64,000 nt of DNA. Origin: Asaia prunellae JCM 25354. Lineage in GTDB: Bacteria; Pseudomonadota; Alphaproteobacteria; Acetobacterales; Acetobacteraceae. How positions within the stretch are numbered: the first letter of the stretch is position 1; each line of letters begins with the position of its first letter. The position numbers were made by a program, and so were the translations under genes. The notes beneath the pieces are model-generated. The model did not search any database. It was not told the DNA's origin and saw nothing but the letters and a program-made list of their open reading frames with translations. Positions 49,601 through 58,156 of the stretch are shown here, piece after piece. Location: positions 1-64,000 of the forward strand of contig NZ_BAJV01000003.1 in NCBI RefSeq assembly GCF_000613885.1. Reading direction: 5' to 3'.

Positions 49601-50125
49601 GCCTTGTCTCCGCTTCAGATCATGGCAGGGCGAGAAAGTGGACGCAGACGCGCTCTTGATCGCGGCACGCTGGTTCATCGGTTGTTGCAATGGCTGCCAG
49701 ATCGTCCCGAGGCGGAATGGCGCTTTCTGGCCGAGGATTTCCTGTCCCGGTCAGATTATGGTCTGACTCCGGAGGAAATTGTTCGGCTGGCAGGGCAGAT
49801 ACTGGCTATTCTGACCCATGAGACACTTGCCCCACTTTTCGCGCCGGGCAGTCTTGCCGAACAGCCGATTACCGGCCTTGCTTCTGGTCAGGTCGTTCTG
49901 GGCCAGGTTGATCGTCTGTGTGTGACGAAAGACAGGGTCATGCTGTGCGATTTCAAGACGAACCAGCGTCCGCCCCGGCCAGGTCAGGCCGTGCCGGCCG
50001 CCTATAGACGTCAGCTGACGGCCTATGGCGTTGTGCTCAGACAGCTTTATCCGGATCACGCAATCACGCTGGCACTGGTCTGGACCGAGGGGCCCTCCAT
50101 CAGCTTTGTGGATATCCATGGATGA
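46610..50125 (+). CDS. addA: AddA helicase-nuclease subunit
   Basis: 1171-residue UvrD/RecB-type helicase-nuclease. Walker A is ASAGSGKT (residues 33-40), then CLTFTRAAAAEM (Ia), DYDDLVASTRDLL with LLLDEVQDTSAAQWEI (Walker B), VGDFKQSIYAFQGADP, and motif V/VI IMTVHGSKGLQARLVVLPDM and LLYVALTRASDWLVV. The C-terminal nuclease core is GQVDRLCVTKDRVMLCDFKTN. ATG 46610 overlaps the addB stop. The frame is intact over 3.5 kb. Confidence 0.97.
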   Translation: MSDLAKLNSQVIASANDIQRQASDPLASVFVSASAGSGKTKLLIDRLLRLMLPVLVSDPETGQPVLLPGSDPARIQCLTFTRAAAAEMANRLQSRLGRWVSLSDAALDRELYGLSVPVSPETRLAARALFVRVLDLPGGMKIGTIHAFCQSLLRRFPLEAAINPHFTLMEETDSSLALANAIEQTLSRAMGDPAMEARLSLLAGQVGLEDYLDRIRALQGRVSRLAQSFVRWQVEPEAIERAYRKAFGAEECDLADLEAQRRASPQEEVLRHCAQEALPLGTATMQAALGRMLDTLSRPVSERDPARWTDLFVTGTGTPRAARAFVPAAIARDRPHLMEAFTAEAERLIALDRAIAVQRLITLNLALFALAAPTLRRYAQDKTLRGLVDYDDLVASTRDLLRDPGAAWVLYKLDGGLDHLLLDEVQDTSAAQWEIATALIEEFFVGESAREMEGRPRTVFAVGDFKQSIYAFQGADPQGLFSAREKFREMVEGAEQDWRTPEIGVSFRSVTPVLDLVDAVFSSPLAADGLREPGRDSLSPHRSARPGQGGRVELWPLVPKDEKDTIDDPWAAPTGNAGQSHAPQKLADTLAQWIARQIGNPPQPGQAPLRAGEVLVLVPRRSAFLRALVRALKGHGVEVATLVGVGLTDSLAVQDLMALCHALLLPQDNLTLASVLTSPFGGVSDASLMDLAMERGERPLWTVLRERHAERPEWRSVWERLSALQTRIDFATPYQILADALGRHEGRARALARLGPEAAEPLDDLLSAALRFEALNAPSMEGFLHWLSSSSLTVKREAESGIDAVRIMTVHGSKGLQARLVVLPDMTGEAQGETKLLWTRQNGLDLPVWMPGKELPSALGERLKEQEKAAAQAERNRLLYVALTRASDWLVVCGWEPRRRQSETSWYALCEAGFAQLGAACHPFEGGWEGDHLVIEAQPENETHVLEAASASSRVAMPLLFGQAPDWHARPAPHEAPLTRPLAPSRPDNVSYGAAPPALSPLQIMAGRESGRRRALDRGTLVHRLLQWLPDRPEAEWRFLAEDFLSRSDYGLTPEEIVRLAGQILAILTHETLAPLFAPGSLAEQPITGLASGQVVLGQVDRLCVTKDRVMLCDFKTNQRPPRPGQAVPAAYRRQLTAYGVVLRQLYPDHAITLALVWTEGPSISFVDIHG

Positions 50126-50170
50126 TTTTGTCAGCAATTCAGGAATGGAACGAGGAGAAATGTTCTCTGT

Positions 50171-50193
50171 CAGGGTGTTCGTGAGACACTCTG
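50171..50193 (+). terminator. Possible terminator after addA
   Basis: CAGGGTGT pairs with ACACTCTG (one G:T pair) around a seven-base loop. It is about 46 bases past the stop and has no T-run. Confidence 0.35.
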
Positions 50194-50215
50194 AAACCCC
50201 GGATTGCACCGCTCA

Positions 50216-50491
50216 CTAGCGCCGCCTGTTGCGATCACGATTTCTGTCATGGTGGTTATCGCGATAACCACCATAGCCACGTCGATCATAATAGCGCTGA
50301 CGATAGCCCGGCCCGCCCCAGCCACGTCCGGTATAATGCGGGCCGACGGCATAGCCGCTATGCCATCCCTGATGGCCCCAGCCTCCAGGATAGCCGTAAT
50401 AGCCTCCGTCATAGCCACCATAGCCGCTACAGCCCGACAGGCTGAGGGACGAAATTGCCGCAAGGGCAATCAGAACAGACGCTTTCTTCAC
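50216..50491 (-). CDS. Gly/Tyr-rich small lipoprotein
   Basis: 91-residue predicted lipoprotein. MKKASVLIALAAISSLSLSGC ends in a lipobox; the mature part is almost entirely Gly, Tyr, Trp, His and Arg repeats (YGGYDGGYYGYPGGWGHQGW) ending in an Arg/Asp/Asn tail DRNRDRNRRR. No domain is recognised. The ATG overlaps the stop of the exported VOC protein on the same strand, so the two are likely made together. Confidence 0.72.
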   Translation of the reverse strand: MKKASVLIALAAISSLSLSGCSGYGGYDGGYYGYPGGWGHQGWHSGYAVGPHYTGRGWGGPGYRQRYYDRRGYGGYRDNHHDRNRDRNRRR

Positions 50492-51494
50492 TGGGAAAGG
50501 GTTCCTTCAAGCATGTCCTTCTGGCTTTCGATCACGCCGAATACGGCACCATTCGGATCGGCGAGAATGGCGATTTGTGCGCCATCGCGATCGACATGGG
50601 TCGGTACAATGATCTGCCCCCCAAGAGCCTGAGCCTTTTCAGCAATGATCGCGCTGTTACTGACCTCGACGAACTGGACCCAGCGCGCGTGGTCACGCTG
50701 TTCAACGCCGGTCGGCAAGGTGTTGACACTTGCACGTTCCTTGTCCTGGGACATGAGAAGGTAATGCTGTGCGCTATCGGCCTCGGGGGCTGCGACGATC
50801 TTGTAGTTGAACAACAGCTGATAATAGCCCGCCGCTGCTTGGGAGATGGAGAGAGCAGCGTAGCCCACGACCATCCATTCAGTCTCGGGTCGGTATCCTT
50901 GTCAGCCGGATCTCCTGACCAGGAACTCAGAGCGGCGTAGACACCGTGTTGCGGGTCGGAGACGATCACGGTCTGACCGAGCCCCGCAATCTCTTTCGGG
51001 CCAAACATGACCATCCCTCCTTGCTGGCGTGTGACGCGAGCAACTGTGGCGGTGTCTGATGTCGAGAGGAAAGGCATCCAGAACGGTACGTCCTGTCGGG
51101 GATGATCAAGTCTGTGCGCCACCATCATGCCGATCGGCTGACTGGCAAGTGTAATTTCGACGCGGGGGGTTCTGCCGTCGTGGACCGGGCGGAATCCCCA
51201 GCCAAACAGGGTGCCGTAGAACTGCTGGGCCCTGGCGAGATCAGGGGTGACAAGCATCGAGAACACGATCTTACCCGGCATAAGATGATGCGTTGCAGGG
51301 GCTGTGAGAGGAACAAAAGCGTCCGGTCTGGCTGGTGGAAGGACCTCGGAAGGCGGGATCTGTTGCAGGGCATATTGTTCGGATGCAGGCGGCATCGGTG
51401 TCAGGGTGGGTTGGGCAAAAGCCGGTGACGCAATAGTCATAAGGCTCACACTGCAGAATGCAGCAAGTCTGGTGGGGATTGAGACAATACGCAT
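50488..51494 (-). CDS. Exported two-domain VOC (glyoxalase-fold) protein (frameshift)
   Basis: Protein of the vicinal-oxygen-chelate superfamily with two VOC modules. Residues 1-27 are a signal peptide (TRLAAFCSVSLMTIASPAFA), unusual for glyoxalase-like enzymes. Module 1 contains FSMLVTPDLARAQQFYGTLF and module 2 QLLFNYKIVAAPEADSAQHY with FGVIESQ. The frame breaks in the GGG run at 50841-50843; one more base restores SPSPQAAAGYYQLLFNY and 335 codons. A glyoxalase role is not shown. Divergent from trxA. Confidence 0.75.
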
Positions 51495-51672
51495 CGACAA
51501 GAGAGACCCTCCGATAACAACCTGACCTTTCAGTATAAAACGTTTAAGCGAAAACTCTGTTTCTTGGTCCGGGGAGATTCCTGCTTCACTAGCACTTGAA
51601 CGCGTCGCCTCAACTGCTGATATGTCAGGCTGAGACGGACCCGGACGGTCTGCATTGCGAATGGAGAACAGG

Positions 51673-51999
51673 ATGAGCGACAACACCGTAGCTGTCAGCG
51701 ACAGCGGTTTCGAAAAAGACGTGCTGCAGGCCGAAGGCCCCGTGCTGGTCGATTTCTGGGCGGAATGGTGCGGCCCCTGCAAGATGATCGCACCAGCGCT
51801 CGACGAGATCGGCGGTGAATACAAGGGTCGCCTTACAGTTGCCAAGATCAACATCGACGAGAATCCCGAAGCGCCGACGCGTTTCGGTGTGCGCAGCATT
51901 CCGACACTTATGGTCTTCAAGAACGGTGAAGTTGTGGCTCAGAAAACCGGCGCGCTGCCCAAGAGCGCGCTCAAGGCATGGGTCGACTCGGCCCTCTGA
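51673..51999 (+). CDS. trxA: Thioredoxin
   Basis: 108-residue general thiol-disulfide reductant. The active site is [20 protein letters not shown] with the buried Asp and cis-Pro (RSIPTLMVF) in place. GGAG sits six bases before ATG 51673. It is convergent with hpnK. Confidence 0.97.
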   Translation: MSDNTVAVSDSGFEKDVLQAEGPVLVDFWAEWCGPCKMIAPALDEIGGEYKGRLTVAKINIDENPEAPTRFGVRSIPTLMVFKNGEVVAQKTGALPKSALKAWVDSAL

Positions 52000-52016
52000 G
52001 GCCGGAAGAAGACTTT

Positions 52017-52874
52017 TCAGGCACGGGGCAGGATATTGCCTGCCCAGTCGCTCAGTGTGATATCCGCCGAGCGCACGGCCTGACGCAGCTCGGGACTGAC
52101 CAGAGCATCGAACTCGCTGCGCTGGTCATAATCCGGCATAAGCTGCTGTAACAGGGGATTCTGTGACAGAGCCGGGTGAAAATAGAGCTCTGACAGACCG
52201 TCCGGAAGATGCGGGATAAGCCCGGCAACGCGTCCTGGTCTCATCTGGCCGCTCCATGCCAGTCCGAAGCAATAATCATTGGTCATCATACCTGCGCGGG
52301 CGATCTGATGGCGCAGAATTCCGCACCAGCGTCGCAATGCCGCGGCACCCAGTGAGTCGAAATGGGTTTCGGCAGCAGAGAGTGGTTCTGGTGGTTCGCA
52401 GGGGGTACGCACATGGCGCAACCCGTAATGCTGTCCGGTTTCAATCATCATCCGCCCGATTGTGGGGTGAAGATGCATATGTTTGTGTGCATTGGCATGG
52501 TCGAGATGCAGGCCCGAGGCGATAAAGGCCCGAAACTGGGCTTCGATCTCGCGTGACAGAGCACGTCTCGCGGCTGGACGGAAAAAATAGGATATTCCCA
52601 GACCAAGCTGACTGGTACCGAACCGGTCATCAGGAGTCGCAATGGCGTTGATGGTGGCACCGGGCAGGGCGGTATCGCCTTCGATGACTACCAGATGAAG
52701 CCCGACGCGCAGATTGGGTAACCGGCGTGCCCGCCGCACGGCATCCATGCTTGCAGGGCCAGCAACCATGAGGCTGGCCGTCGAGAGCAGCCCGTCTCGA
52801 TGGGCGATCTCGATAGCCTCGTTTACCTCTTCGCTCAGGCCGAAATCATCGGCCGAGACTATAAGACGACGCAT
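52017..52874 (-). CDS. hpnK: Hopanoid biosynthesis protein HpnK, ChbG-like deacetylase
   Basis: 285-residue YdjC/ChbG-fold protein. It opens MRRLIVSADDFGLSEEVNEA with the metal-binding DD and has the metal-ligand HLDHANAHKHMHLHP. HpnK removes the acetyl group from N-acetylglucosaminyl-bacteriohopanetetrol made by HpnI. It starts six bases after hpnJ on the same strand, closing the hpn operon seen here. Confidence 0.93.
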   Translation of the reverse strand: MRRLIVSADDFGLSEEVNEAIEIAHRDGLLSTASLMVAGPASMDAVRRARRLPNLRVGLHLVVIEGDTALPGATINAIATPDDRFGTSQLGLGISYFFRPAARRALSREIEAQFRAFIASGLHLDHANAHKHMHLHPTIGRMMIETGQHYGLRHVRTPCEPPEPLSAAETHFDSLGAAALRRWCGILRHQIARAGMMTNDYCFGLAWSGQMRPGRVAGLIPHLPDGLSELYFHPALSQNPLLQQLMPDYDQRSEFDALVSPELRQAVRSADITLSDWAGNILPRA

Positions 52875-52880
52875 GAAAGA

Positions 52881-54305
52881 TCAGGCGGCGTTGCGGTCTT
52901 TGAGGAACTGGAAGAACTCCACACCCTCGCGCAGGCGGCGCTTCATCATCTGCGGGCTGCGGACCATTTCATTGACGATCGAGGCGATCTTGGGCGCACG
53001 GAAGTAGAACTTGCGATAGAATTCCTCAACAGAGTTGAAGATCTCCGTGTGTGACAGATGCGGGTAATGCAGCGGGGCAATCTGCACGCCGTTCTCGTCG
53101 ATCAGCTCGGCCTCAGCTTCGTTGAACCAGCCATTCTCGGTGGCCTGCTTGTGCAGCGCCGTGCCGGGATAGGGAGCTGCCAGCGAAACCTGCAGCGTGT
53201 GCGGGTTGATCTCGCGGGCAAACTTGATGGTTTCCTGAATGGTCTCCTTCGTCTCGCCGGGCAGGCCGACGATGAAGGTACCATGGATCTTGATGCCCAG
53301 CTTGTGGCAGTTCTTGGTGAACTCGCGCGCCACTTCGACACGCATGCCCTTCTTGATGTTGTGCAGGATCTGCTGGTTGCCGCTCTCATACCCGACCAGA
53401 AGCAGGCGCAGCCCGTTTTCCTTCATGATCTTGAGCGTTTCGTAAGGTACGTTCGCCTTTGCGTTGCATGACCAGGTCACACCCAGCTTGCCCATTTCAC
53501 GGGCAATGGCCTCGGCGCGGGGCAGATCGTCTGTAAAGGTGTCATCGTCAAACATGAATTCCCGGACCTGCGGGAAATACTGTTTGGCAAGACGAATTTC
53601 AGCTGCCACGTGCTCGGGGCTGCGCGTGCGGTAGCGATGGCCCCCCACGGTCTGCGGCCACAGGCAGAAGGTGCAGCGCGACTTGCAGCCACGACCCGTA
53701 TAGATCGAGATATACGGGTGCATCAGATACCCGATGAAGTAATCCTCGATCTTCAGGTCACGCTTGTAGACTTCAGTCACGAAGGGCAGGGAGTCCATGT
53801 CCTCGATCATGGCGCGGTCACGATTGGCGATGATCTCGCCATCCTTGTTGCGCCAGGTGATGCCGTCCACGTCTTTCAGGTCGCGGCCTTCGGCAATTTC
53901 CTTGATCGTGAAATCGAATTCGTTACGTGCCACGAAATCGATCGGGCCACCCTTGGCCATTGATTCGTCAGGCTGCACCGCAACCTTGGCACCAACCATG
54001 CCAATCATCAGATTCGGGTTGGCGTCTTTCAGCATCTGCGCCACGCGCACGTCAGAAGCAAAAGACGGCGTGGAGGTGTGCATGACCACGAGGTCGCGGT
54101 TCATCACATCCTTCAGGATCGGTTCCATGCCCATGCCGGCCGGCGGCGCATCAATCAGGCGCGATCCCTCGACCATCGCGGCAGGCTGGGCCAGCCAGGT
54201 CGGGAACCAGAAGGAACGGATCTCGCGCTTGGCCTGGTAACGCGAACCGGCACCGCCATCGAAACCGTCGAAGGAAGGGGGCTGAAGGAACAGCGTGCGC
54301 ATCAT
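52881..54305 (-). CDS. hpnJ: Hopanoid biosynthesis radical SAM protein HpnJ
   Basis: 474-residue B12-binding/radical-SAM protein. The N-terminal cobalamin-like domain (LFLQPPSFDGFDGGAGSRYQ) precedes the 4Fe-4S motif GRGCKSRCTFC and the TIM-barrel core (MFDDDTFTDDLPRAEAIARE, GTFIVGLPGETKETI). HpnJ carries out ring contraction of glucosaminyl-BHT to the cyclitol ether. All motifs are intact. Confidence 0.95.
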   Translation of the reverse strand: MMRTLFLQPPSFDGFDGGAGSRYQAKREIRSFWFPTWLAQPAAMVEGSRLIDAPPAGMGMEPILKDVMNRDLVVMHTSTPSFASDVRVAQMLKDANPNLMIGMVGAKVAVQPDESMAKGGPIDFVARNEFDFTIKEIAEGRDLKDVDGITWRNKDGEIIANRDRAMIEDMDSLPFVTEVYKRDLKIEDYFIGYLMHPYISIYTGRGCKSRCTFCLWPQTVGGHRYRTRSPEHVAAEIRLAKQYFPQVREFMFDDDTFTDDLPRAEAIAREMGKLGVTWSCNAKANVPYETLKIMKENGLRLLLVGYESGNQQILHNIKKGMRVEVAREFTKNCHKLGIKIHGTFIVGLPGETKETIQETIKFAREINPHTLQVSLAAPYPGTALHKQATENGWFNEAEAELIDENGVQIAPLHYPHLSHTEIFNSVEEFYRKFYFRAPKIASIVNEMVRSPQMMKRRLREGVEFFQFLKDRNAA

Positions 54306-54413
54306 GATGGTGGAAATCCTCGGAAAATCCGGCGGATCGCAAGATCCGCAAAGGTGAAGAGAGCAGAAATCTCTGACGAATGCCCACCATATGGGGCTGA
54401 AACGAGCAAAAGT

Positions 54414-55601
54414 CTAATCGCCAGGTTCAATTGTTTGTACAGGTGGCGTAATTGGCGTGGTTCGGCGTATGTGCAAGGTCTGTCCGCGCCACTCTACACG
54501 CTGTCCCCGCGCGCTGCCGACCATGATACCTGCAGACAACCATTCCCTGAGTGGGAAAAGGGCATAGACTGCTGGGCTGAGGCGTCCGAGGCTGCGATCG
54601 ATCGTCAGGGCCATAAGACTCCGGATGGCCCAGACAGCGATAAAAAACCACAAGGCCCATCTTGCAGGCCAGCAACAGACAAGCACGACGCTGGACCAGA
54701 AAAGGGGGAGCTGAAGCGCGGAAAGGCCGTACCCGACGGGCTCGACATTCTTGACCGTGCGGCCCCAGCGGAGCTCATGTCCGATCATGTGTTTCACGGT
54801 GGATTCGGCAACTGTCGTCCAAGTCATGCAGGGGGCAAGAGCAATGGTCTTGCCATGGGCGCGCACGAGTTGACCCAGAATGGCGTCATCGGCAACATGA
54901 TCGGCAAGGGCTTCCAGTCCGCCGACCTGTTCGAGCGTTGTTCTTGTCAGGGCCATTGTGGCCCCAAGACAATCCTGACGACCAAGCAGGCGTGACATCA
55001 TCACACCAGGCATGAAATTATGATTGATCTGCGATGCAGCGAATTCTCTCACTAGAGAGGTCGAGGCAGGCAGGCCGGCATAAAGCGTGGTGACGAGACC
55101 GATACCAGGCTGTGAAAGTGAGCCGACCACATCGCGCAGATAATCCCGTTGCACATGAATGTCGGAGTCCGAAATGACGAGGACATCATGTTTTGCCGAG
55201 CTGTACATATTGATCAGATTGGCGATTTTGCGGTTCGTACCGTGAGGGGTATCATCGACCACAAGACCGATATCGCGCTCCGGATATTCAGCGGCAAGCT
55301 GCCTGACGATTGCAATGGCGGAGTCGTCTTGCCGCTGGACGCCGAAAACGATCTGGAATTCCGGATAATCCTGTTCGCAGAAGCTACGCAAGGCTTCTTC
55401 AAGAAGAGGTTCTTCCCCGTGCAGGGGTTTGAGCACGGTTGCTGCTGGTAGTTCCGGGGCGGTGCGTCCGAATACCGGAGCGCTCCGCTTTTCGTTTCTA
55501 CGAAACAGCGCAATCAGCCCGGCTCCAACCGTCGACTGTACACAGCCGGCGACAGAAAAGCAGGCTGACGCATAGCCCAGCCAGTTCAGAATGAGAGCCA
55601 C
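54414..55601 (-). CDS. hpnI: Hopanoid glucosaminyltransferase HpnI
   Basis: 395-residue family-2 glycosyltransferase that adds N-acetylglucosamine to bacteriohopanetetrol. A first membrane helix is followed by the GT-A core: TVLKPLHGEEPLLEEALRSF, the DxD motif VLVISDSDIHV, and the late acidic motif DHVADDAILGQLV with HELRWGRTV (Q/RxxRW type). C-terminal membrane helices complete the protein. The 108 bases before hpnJ show no terminator. Confidence 0.93.
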   Translation of the reverse strand: MALILNWLGYASACFSVAGCVQSTVGAGLIALFRRNEKRSAPVFGRTAPELPAATVLKPLHGEEPLLEEALRSFCEQDYPEFQIVFGVQRQDDSAIAIVRQLAAEYPERDIGLVVDDTPHGTNRKIANLINMYSSAKHDVLVISDSDIHVQRDYLRDVVGSLSQPGIGLVTTLYAGLPASTSLVREFAASQINHNFMPGVMMSRLLGRQDCLGATMALTRTTLEQVGGLEALADHVADDAILGQLVRAHGKTIALAPCMTWTTVAESTVKHMIGHELRWGRTVKNVEPVGYGLSALQLPLFWSSVVLVCCWPARWALWFFIAVWAIRSLMALTIDRSLGRLSPAVYALFPLREWLSAGIMVGSARGQRVEWRGQTLHIRRTTPITPPVQTIEPGD

Positions 55602-55655
55602 GCGACCCCTTTTCCCTTGTCAGGGCATGTTATCTGGGAGACGCGGCCAGGCATC

Positions 55656-56330
55656 TTAATTGTTCATAAACTTTGCGGTCTTGTTGTTGAGCAGGGTTAC
55701 CAGCGCATCAGTGCCGCCACGCGCCAGGGTGGAACTGAAATCGGCACGTTGCGCGGCAACCTGGCTGATCTGACCGTTGAGGAGAATATCGACGATGCGG
55801 TATCCGCCACCTGAGGGAATCATTACATAGTTGATAGCGGTCGAGGTATCAGATCCATCGCCAATCGTTGTGCTGACGATGGTGCTGCCGCCGGTCGGGG
55901 CCGGGCGTGTGGTGGGGCTGACGGTAAATTTCGCATCACCCCCTTTCTTGAAGCTCGACACGTAGCGGGCAATGGTAAACCGGCGGAACGCTGCAAGAAG
56001 CTTTGTCTGTTCATCGGCCGAAAGCGTCGTGTACCGCATGCCGATGGAATTGTGCAGAACTGTCGAAAGATCGAAGCTGCGATCAATGACGGGAGCAATG
56101 ATTTGGGCCCGCTCTTCGGATGTGCCGCTTGCGGATGACTGGATACGGTCCAGGGCTGCGTAGAGATCCTTGATCGGTGTGACAACAGAAGACTGGGCAT
56201 AAGCCGGGGGCGTAAAGGAGGCAGAGGAAAGGGCGACAGGGGCCGAAGACAGGGCCATGAGTCCCAGAACAACACGTTTCATACGCGCGTTTCTGGTGGT
56301 CTCGGGCTTTCTGCTAGGAAACTGTGTCAT
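55656..56330 (-). CDS. hpnM: Hopanoid transport-associated protein HpnM (MlaC family)
   Basis: 224-residue exported MlaC/Ttg2D-family lipid-binding protein; HpnM is thought to carry hopanoids toward the outer membrane. The ATG at 56330 has a well-spaced GAGGA and gives a long n-region before the signal peptide core (VVLGLMALSSAPVALSSASF); the ATG at 56282 gives a shorter signal. The core (DRSFDLSTVLHNSIGMRYTT, FTIARYVSSFKKGGDAKF, YRIVDILLNGQISQVAAQRA) matches the family. It heads the hpnM-I-J-K run. Confidence 0.9.
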   Translation of the reverse strand: MTQFPSRKPETTRNARMKRVVLGLMALSSAPVALSSASFTPPAYAQSSVVTPIKDLYAALDRIQSSASGTSEERAQIIAPVIDRSFDLSTVLHNSIGMRYTTLSADEQTKLLAAFRRFTIARYVSSFKKGGDAKFTVSPTTRPAPTGGSTIVSTTIGDGSDTSTAINYVMIPSGGGYRIVDILLNGQISQVAAQRADFSSTLARGGTDALVTLLNNKTAKFMNN

Positions 56331-56831
56331 GCTGCGTCCTCAAATCTGTTCCGGTACATCGGGACAGATATCTGTTTGGATCCGTAGTCGGAAAACTGGT
56401 GTGACTTGTATCGAAAACAAGTCGTCTTCTGCCCGACCGAGGCAGCATATGTCCGACATAAAGTCAAAAAGTGCAATCTTCCTGCTGTTACGTCCAGGCG
56501 GGAGGGGGGAATTGGCGTATCACCAGCACCGGCGCAATACATGCAAGCTTAAAGTTTGGTTAATTACCACGGATAAATGTCGCCAAAATGACACAGCAGG
56601 GCCAATGAAGAGACTTGGTTGTTGAGCCGGAGGCAATGCCCGGTGTATAGGCCGGATTTTACCATCCCGTTCGTATCATTTTTCAGTCTTGCACGCCGCC
56701 TCTTATTCCGGTGTTCTTTTTTCGAAATCACATGACCAACGGGTCTTACGTATGACAGCAACGCGGTAACCATGTCGGGCCTTTTCTGACGCCGCGTCAG
56801 CATGTCATCTGGTGTAGGAGCATAGAGATAC
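56331..56831. other. 501-base divergent intergenic region between hpnM and hpnH
   Basis: Contains no recognisable gene. It must hold the promoters of both hopanoid transcripts. A perfect palindrome CTGACGC-C-GCGTCAG at 56786-56800 lies 31 bases before hpnH, with AGGAG further on. No riboswitch was recognised. Confidence 0.55.
56786..56800 (+). promoter_or_regulatory. Perfect 15-base dyad upstream of hpnH
   Basis: CTGACGC and GCGTCAG are exact reverse complements around one central C. It sits just before the likely Shine-Dalgarno AGGAG of hpnH, so a bound repressor would block initiation. The binding protein is unknown. Confidence 0.4.
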
Positions 56832-58019
56832 ATGGCTGTTCCATTGATGCAGGCCGTCCGTGTCGGACGCTATGTGGTCAAACAGCATCTTCTGGGTCGC
56901 AAACGCTATCCGCTCGTTCTGATGCTCGAACCACTATTCCGATGCAATCTGGCCTGCGCAGGCTGTGGCAAGATCGACTATCCGGCTCAGATCCTGAATC
57001 AGCGTCTGAGCCTTCAGGAATGCCTGGATGCCGATGCCGAAGCCGATGCCCCCGTTATTGCCATTGCCGGCGGTGAGCCTCTCCTTCACAAGGAGATGCC
57101 TGAAATCGTCAAGGGTCTGACGGCGCGCAAGAAATACGTCTATCTCTGCACGAACGGTCTTCTGCTCGAGAAGAAGCTCGATGATTACGAGCCCAATCCG
57201 TTTTTCTCCTGGGATATCCATCTCGACGGCGACAAGGCGATGCATGATTCGTCGGTCTGTCAGGAAGGTGTTTACGAGCGTGCGGTTTCGGCCATCCGTG
57301 CTGCCAAGGAGCGCGGTTTCCGTGTGTCGATCAACTGCACCTTGTTTGACGGTGCGCAGCCTGAGCGCGTGGCTCGTTTCTTCGATGAAGTCATGGCACT
57401 TGGCGTCGATGGCGTCATGACGGCGCCGGGCTATGCCTATGAGCGTGCCCCCGATCAGGAACACTTCCTGAACCGTCAGAAGACCAAGCAGCTTTTCCGT
57501 GACATCTTCCGTCTGGGCAAAGGCAAGAAATGGCGCTTTACGCAGTCGCCTCTCTTCCTGAATTTTCTTGCCGGCAACGAGAACTATCACTGCACGCCTT
57601 GGGGTAAGCCGCTACGCACCGTATTCGGCTGGCAGCGTCCCTGCTATCTGCTGGGTGAAGGCTATGCCAAGACCTTCAAGGAGCTGATGGACGATACAGC
57701 TTGGGAGCAGTATGGCACCGGCGCGTATGAGAAATGCGCTGACTGCATGGTGCATTCCGGCTACGAATCCACAGCGGTTATGGATGCTGTCAAGCGTCCG
57801 TGGCACATCGCCAAGGTTGCGCTCTTCGGTCCTGAAACCGAAAAACCGATGGCCCCCGAGATCTCGCTCGCTAACCAGCGTCCGGCTGAATACAAATACG
57901 AGGCTCAGGTTGCCGAGCAGGTCACGCTGCTTGAATCGCGCAAGCCCGCCCGTGGGCCACGCGTTCGCGTACACAAGGCTGCAGAAAAGCCGGTCGAGGT
58001 TGCTGACGCTGCGGACTGA
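56832..58019 (+). CDS. hpnH: Adenosylhopane synthase HpnH (radical SAM)
   Basis: 395-residue radical-SAM enzyme joining diploptene to the 5'-deoxyadenosyl radical, the first committed step to C35 hopanoids. The 4Fe-4S motif is C38-x3-C42-x2-C45 in LFRCNLACAGCGK, followed by IAIAGGEPLLHKEMPEI, and the family C-terminal auxiliary region CADCMVHSGYESTAV is present. The C-terminal 30 residues are a charged tail. It has its own strong terminator and is divergent from hpnM. Confidence 0.96.
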   Translation: MAVPLMQAVRVGRYVVKQHLLGRKRYPLVLMLEPLFRCNLACAGCGKIDYPAQILNQRLSLQECLDADAEADAPVIAIAGGEPLLHKEMPEIVKGLTARKKYVYLCTNGLLLEKKLDDYEPNPFFSWDIHLDGDKAMHDSSVCQEGVYERAVSAIRAAKERGFRVSINCTLFDGAQPERVARFFDEVMALGVDGVMTAPGYAYERAPDQEHFLNRQKTKQLFRDIFRLGKGKKWRFTQSPLFLNFLAGNENYHCTPWGKPLRTVFGWQRPCYLLGEGYAKTFKELMDDTAWEQYGTGAYEKCADCMVHSGYESTAVMDAVKRPWHIAKVALFGPETEKPMAPEISLANQRPAEYKYEAQVAEQVTLLESRKPARGPRVRVHKAAEKPVEVADAAD

Positions 58020-58097
58020 CGGCCCAACCCTGCGGGAGAACGGGTAGACCCCTGTTTTCCTGTGCTCTGGTCAAACGGGGCACGACAGCTTTATCCT

Positions 58098-58141
58098 GAA
58101 AAGGCGGACATACGGCGTGTATGTCCGCCTTTTCTTTTTTT
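58098..58141 (+). terminator. Terminator of hpnH
   Basis: AAAGGCGGACATAC pairs with GTATGTCCGCCTTT around a short GGCGT loop and is followed by two T-runs. An ATG in its right arm (58121) is not used as a start. Confidence 0.93.
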
Positions 58142-58156
58142 CGATCGAAGGACCCC

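Noticed and set aside
58121-58156. Earlier ATG for the CorC-like protein
   Set aside because: It lies in the right arm of the hpnH terminator; ATG 58157 has AAGGA at good spacing and a proper membrane-helix start.
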